DNA from: JBCCMQ01 sp039026235
GTDB taxonomy: Bacteria; Pseudomonadota; Alphaproteobacteria; Rhodobacterales; Rhodobacteraceae
DNA length: 64,000 nt
Direction of reading: 5' to 3'
Assembly (NCBI GenBank): GCA_039026235.1
Contig: JBCCMQ010000004.1
Coordinates: 1 to 64,000, forward strand
The notes under the pieces are model-generated. The model was not told the origin of the DNA. It made no database searches and saw only the letters and a program-made list of their open reading frames with translations. Numbering within the stretch: the first letter of the stretch is position 1; each line of letters starts with the position of its first letter. Position numbers and translations under genes: made by a program. Positions 61,240 through 64,000 of the stretch are shown piece after piece.

Positions 61240-62219
61240 CCCGGCCGGTCGCCATGACGATTGGCGAACCGGCGGGAATAGGTCCTGAACTTGCCGTCAC
61301 CGCCCGGCAGACACTTGGTCAATCGCTGCCGTTCTTTCTGATCGGCGATCCACGCCATTTGCCGCCGCGGGCCCGCGTAGCGACAATCGAGGACCCATCG
61401 GAAGCATCTGACGTGCCAGAGGCCGAATTACCTGTCCTCGCCCACGAATTCGCAGGCGAAGCGACGCCTGGTCAGCCGGACCCGGCCAATGCCGCAGGCG
61501 TCATCGCGGTCATCGCGCGGGGTGTGGAGCTTGTGACCGAAGGTAGGGCCTCGGCGCTTTGCACCGCGCCAATCCACAAGCAGGCACTGATCGACGGGGC
61601 GGGCTTTGCCCATCCCGGTCACACCGAATATCTGGCTGAATTGGCGGGCGTGGACCGGGTGGTGATGATGCTTGCCGGACCAAGTCTGCGGGTCGTGCCC
61701 GCAACAATTCATATCCCCGTTCGCGATGTATCCGCGGCGCTGACCGCGGAACTTATTGAGGCCATAGTCCGGATAACCCACGCGGCGCTCCGGAATGACT
61801 TTGGGATCGCCGCCCCGCGCATCGCGGTCGCAGGCCTCAATCCCCATGCGGGCGAAGGTGGCAAGATCGGGCAGGAAGATCTTCAGATCATCGCGCCGGC
61901 ATTGCATCGCCTCAGGGCGCAAGGCTTTGATCTGAAAGGTCCGCAATCGGGCGATACGCTGTTCCACGCGGCGGCGCGCGCGGGCTATGACGCCGCAATC
62001 ACCATGTATCATGATCAGGCGCTTATCCCGATCAAGACCATCGATTTCGACAGCGCCGTGAATGTGACGCTGGGACTGCCGTTTGTGCGCACCTCGCCGG
62101 ACCATGGAACCGCTTTTGATATCGCCGGGACCGGACGCGCGAACCCGGCCAGCACCATCGCGGCCCTGCGCATGGCACGCGCCATGGCCGAGGCCCGCAG
62201 GGCGGCAGGGCGCGGGTGA
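61236..62219 (+). CDS. pdxA: 4-Hydroxythreonine-4-phosphate dehydrogenase
   Basis: A step of the DXP-dependent pathway to pyridoxal phosphate. The 327-residue protein shows TIGEPAGIGPELAV at the start, CTAPIHKQALIDGAGFAHPGHTEYLAEL, the metal histidines in ALNPHAGEGG-type (VAGLNPHAGEGGKIGQED) and AITMYHDQALIPIKTIDFDSAVNVTLGLPFVRTSPDHGTAFDIAGTG. It overlaps surA by ATGA and rsmA by GTGA. The chain surA-pdxA-rsmA is a classic proteobacterial order. Confidence 0.96.
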   Translation: MTRPVAMTIGEPAGIGPELAVTARQTLGQSLPFFLIGDPRHLPPRARVATIEDPSEASDVPEAELPVLAHEFAGEATPGQPDPANAAGVIAVIARGVELVTEGRASALCTAPIHKQALIDGAGFAHPGHTEYLAELAGVDRVVMMLAGPSLRVVPATIHIPVRDVSAALTAELIEAIVRITHAALRNDFGIAAPRIAVAGLNPHAGEGGKIGQEDLQIIAPALHRLRAQGFDLKGPQSGDTLFHAAARAGYDAAITMYHDQALIPIKTIDFDSAVNVTLGLPFVRTSPDHGTAFDIAGTGRANPASTIAALRMARAMAEARRAAGRG

Positions 62220-63070
62220 GCGCCATCGACGATCTGCCGCCGCTTCGTGCGGTGATTGCCGAACATGGGCTTACCGCCCGCAAGTCGCTCGGCCAAAACT
62301 TTATTCTCGACCTGAACCTGACGGCGCGGATTGCCCGGGCGGCGGGCCCGCTTTCGGAAGCCGACGTTCTTGAAATCGGGCCCGGCCCCGGGGGCCTAAC
62401 CCGGGGTCTTTTGGCCGAAGGGGCGCGCCATGTTGTGGTCATCGAAAAGGACAAGCGCTGTCTTCCGGCACTTCAAGCGATCTCGGACCACTATCCTGGT
62501 CGCCTGACGATCCTGGAAGGAGACGCCCTTTCGGTGGATCCGGCGCCGCATCTCACGCCGCCGGTCCGGGTTGTGTCGAACCTGCCCTACAACGTGGGCA
62601 CCGAACTTTTGGTCCGCTGGATGAACCCGCCGCTCTGGCCGCCTTTCTGGCAGAGCCTGACCTTGATGTTCCAGCGTGAGGTGGCCGAGCGCATTGTCGC
62701 CCAGCCCGGATCAAAGGTGTATGGCCGTCTGTCCATTCTGACCCAGTGGCGATCCACGGCGCAGATCGTGCTATCGCTGCCGCCCCAGGCGTTTTCACCG
62801 CCGCCAAAGGTTCATTCGGCCGTCGTTTCGATTGTTGCACTGCCAGAGCCGCGCTTTCCCGCGCCTGCCGAGACATTGACGCGGATCGTCGGCGCGGCCT
62901 TCGGTCAGCGGCGCAAGATGCTTCGGGCGGCTTTGAAGTCGCTCTCTCCTCGGATCGAAGATGTCCTTAACGCGGCCCATGTGCCGCCAACGGCCCGGGC
63001 CGAAGACATCTCACTGGAAGAGTTTTGCGCCCTCGCCCGCGCGTTTGACGCTGAACGTACCGCCCGCTAG
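62216..63070 (+). CDS. rsmA: 16S rRNA dimethyladenosine transferase
   Basis: Methylates two adjacent adenines near the 3' end of 16S rRNA (KsgA). The 284-residue protein shows ARKSLGQNFILDLNLTARIAR, SAM motif VLEIGPGPGGLTRGLL, DALSVDP and the catalytic NLPYNVGTELLVRW, followed by the C-terminal helical domain FGQRRKMLRAALKSL. The start is GTG at 62216, overlapping the pdxA stop. Confidence 0.97.
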   Translation: MSAIDDLPPLRAVIAEHGLTARKSLGQNFILDLNLTARIARAAGPLSEADVLEIGPGPGGLTRGLLAEGARHVVVIEKDKRCLPALQAISDHYPGRLTILEGDALSVDPAPHLTPPVRVVSNLPYNVGTELLVRWMNPPLWPPFWQSLTLMFQREVAERIVAQPGSKVYGRLSILTQWRSTAQIVLSLPPQAFSPPPKVHSAVVSIVALPEPRFPAPAETLTRIVGAAFGQRRKMLRAALKSLSPRIEDVLNAAHVPPTARAEDISLEEFCALARAFDAERTAR

Positions 63071-63077
63071 GGGCGGT
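63059..63077. terminator. Hairpin between convergent rsmA and DUF4167 genes
   Basis: ACCGCCC (63059-63065) and GGGCGGT (63071-63077) form a 7-bp GC-rich stem that includes the rsmA stop codon. It lies between two convergent genes 12 bases apart, so it may stop transcription from both sides, though no T run follows. Confidence 0.4.
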
Positions 63078-63082
63078 GCCGC

Positions 63083-63649
63083 CTATTCAGCCGCTTCGGG
63101 CGTCTCGGGTGCTGCTTGGCCGACGGGATCGGACCCGTCGGTCTTGGGCTTGGGACTGCGGCGCGGTTTACGCGGCCGCTCAGCCTGCTTGGTCGTCTCT
63201 GGCTGACTTTCAGGGGTGTCTACCAGACTGCTTTCCTCGGGCGCAGCCACGTCGATCACGTCGGGCTGCGGTGCGCTTGCGGGATCGTCCACATTGCCGC
63301 GCGGTGCATCCGTATCTGCAGACGCCGCCCCGTTCGGCTGATTGTCGCGATTCTGCTGGCGCTCTCTGTTCTGCGCTTCCTGCTGTTCGCGCCGCGCTTC
63401 GGCTTCCCGCATCGCTTCGCCCAGCAGGCGCGTATAGTGTTCCGCATGCTGCTGAAAGTTCTCGGCCGCAACGCGGTCATTGGACAGCTGCGCATCACGC
63501 GCCAGCTGCGTATATTTATCAATGATCTGCTGGGGTGTACCGCGTACTTTTCCCTCAGGCCCAGAGCTGTCAAACACCCGATTAACGATGTTTCCGACCG
63601 AGCGGTTCCGGTTCGATTTGTTACGCGACCGTGATTTAGAAGATCTCAT
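63083..63649 (-). CDS. DUF4167 family protein
   Basis: The 188-residue protein has the conserved N terminus of the DUF4167 family: a basic start (RSSKSRSRNKSNRNRSVGNIVNRVFDSSGPEGKVRGTPQQIIDKYTQLARDAQLSNDRVAAENFQQHAEHYTRLLGEA-type, seen in short segments as VFDSSGPEGKVRG and FQQHAEHYTRLL). The rest is low-complexity, acidic and proline-rich. The basic start suggests nucleic-acid binding, with no known role. It follows prmC, the usual alphaproteobacterial order. Confidence 0.88.
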   Translation of the reverse strand: MRSSKSRSRNKSNRNRSVGNIVNRVFDSSGPEGKVRGTPQQIIDKYTQLARDAQLSNDRVAAENFQQHAEHYTRLLGEAMREAEARREQQEAQNRERQQNRDNQPNGAASADTDAPRGNVDDPASAPQPDVIDVAAPEESSLVDTPESQPETTKQAERPRKPRRSPKPKTDGSDPVGQAAPETPEAAE

Positions 63650-63858
63650 ACTGTCCGTCTTAGCAGATGATGTTGGCAGCCCTTCCGGTGGACCGATATG
63701 CCCGAGGTCATTCCCAGGTGGTCCTTGTCATTTCCGGCGATAGCGGTAGGGGGCGAAGTGCCCGCTCACACCGTGAGTGATGAGTAAGCACGATGAACGC
63801 ACCAACACAAGCCCTAACTACTCAAGTTTTGAGGAGAAAGGCCGCTCTGTGCGCGGAA

Positions 63859-64000
63859 TCAACGTTTTTCGGGGCCATTTCGGGCCGAAACGACCCGGTC
63901 TCTTCCGTCTAAATCGGTATCGACCGCAATGGCTTCAAGACCCGCGTCGGAAAAGAGTGACGCAACCACCGCAGCCTGATCTGGACCGACTTCAACCAAA
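63859..64000 (-). CDS. prmC: C-terminal end of release-factor methyltransferase PrmC (partial)
   Basis: The last 46 codons run in from the right edge and stop at 63859. They read LVEVGPDQAAVVASLFSDAG, then a segment with DLDGRDRVVSAR, which is the typical end of PrmC/HemK (E-x-G-x-x-Q, and DLxGRxR). The enzyme methylates the GGQ glutamine of release factors. The DUF4167 gene follows downstream at about 210 bases; that gap holds no gene. Confidence 0.8.
   Translation of the reverse strand, partial: LVEVGPDQAAVVASLFSDAGLEAIAVDTDLDGRDRVVSARNGPEKR

Noticed and set aside
63655..63858. A gene between DUF4167 and prmC
   Set aside because: Only short frames without ribosome binding sites are present; the spacing is normal for a promoter region.

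Overview
The window looks like a chromosome segment of a marine-type alphaproteobacterium of the Rhodobacteraceae (Roseobacter group). The grounds are high GC with alphaproteobacterial protein types throughout, a circularly permuted two-piece tmRNA with tag ANDNRAPVALAA, a trgAB-cysK cluster, a NasT/NasS-controlled nitrate assimilation operon, and the run lptF-lptG-lptD-surA-pdxA-rsmA.

1-5.2 kb: a compact type II-C CRISPR-Cas locus. The end of an array of 36-bp repeats enters from the left edge, followed on the minus strand by cas2, cas1 and a 1076-aa cas9. A tracrRNA gene with a clear terminator lies on the plus strand just upstream of cas9. Directly before the anti-repeat lies a degenerate copy of the CRISPR repeat that can fold back on the anti-repeat with 13 pairs. 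Directly before that lies a 15-nt stretch matching 14 of 15 positions of the cas9 promoter across its -10 box. This is the architecture of a natural single-guide RNA that could make Cas9 repress its own gene, comparable to the long tracrRNA of Streptococcus pyogenes but here in a II-C locus. It is the most interesting item in the window.

5.2-11.3 kb: a decayed mobile region. It holds two DUF5681 genes, a DNA methylase that has lost its front half, a BrnT/BrnA toxin-antitoxin pair whose antitoxin carries an extra domain, a truncated serine recombinase, an AT-rich stretch of foreign composition, a lone secreted protein, and tRNA-Ser(GGA) at the edge.

11.6-34.4 kb: mostly chromosomal genes. In order: AlaX, cysK-trgB-trgA (tellurite resistance type), a Cfa-like methyltransferase, photolyase, a cysteine desulfurase-like enzyme, DinB, a GntR regulator with an orphan periplasmic binding protein, a MscS channel, a HlyC-type acyltransferase paired with a Hint-domain protein behind a perfect palindrome, ssrA, chrB-chrA, sspB, cytochrome c', LysR, a dehalogenase-like hydrolase, and fumC.

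34.6-46.3 kb: nitrate assimilation. nasT-nasS encode the nitrate sensor and antiterminator. A leader with two A1/G4 hexaloop hairpins and an intrinsic terminator precedes nrtA-nrtB-nrtCD (uptake), a nirB-like gene that stops inside its BFD domain, nasA (nitrate reductase) and cysG (siroheme). The siroheme half of NirB and NirD are absent.

46.5-64 kb: housekeeping genes. These are acyl-CoA synthetase, a PanE-type reductase, a small protein, a TfoX-C protein, ndk, an ABC-F ATPase, MarC, a retropepsin-like protease, holC-pepA, the overlapping lptF-lptG-lptD-surA-pdxA-rsmA operon, a DUF4167 protein and the tail of prmC.
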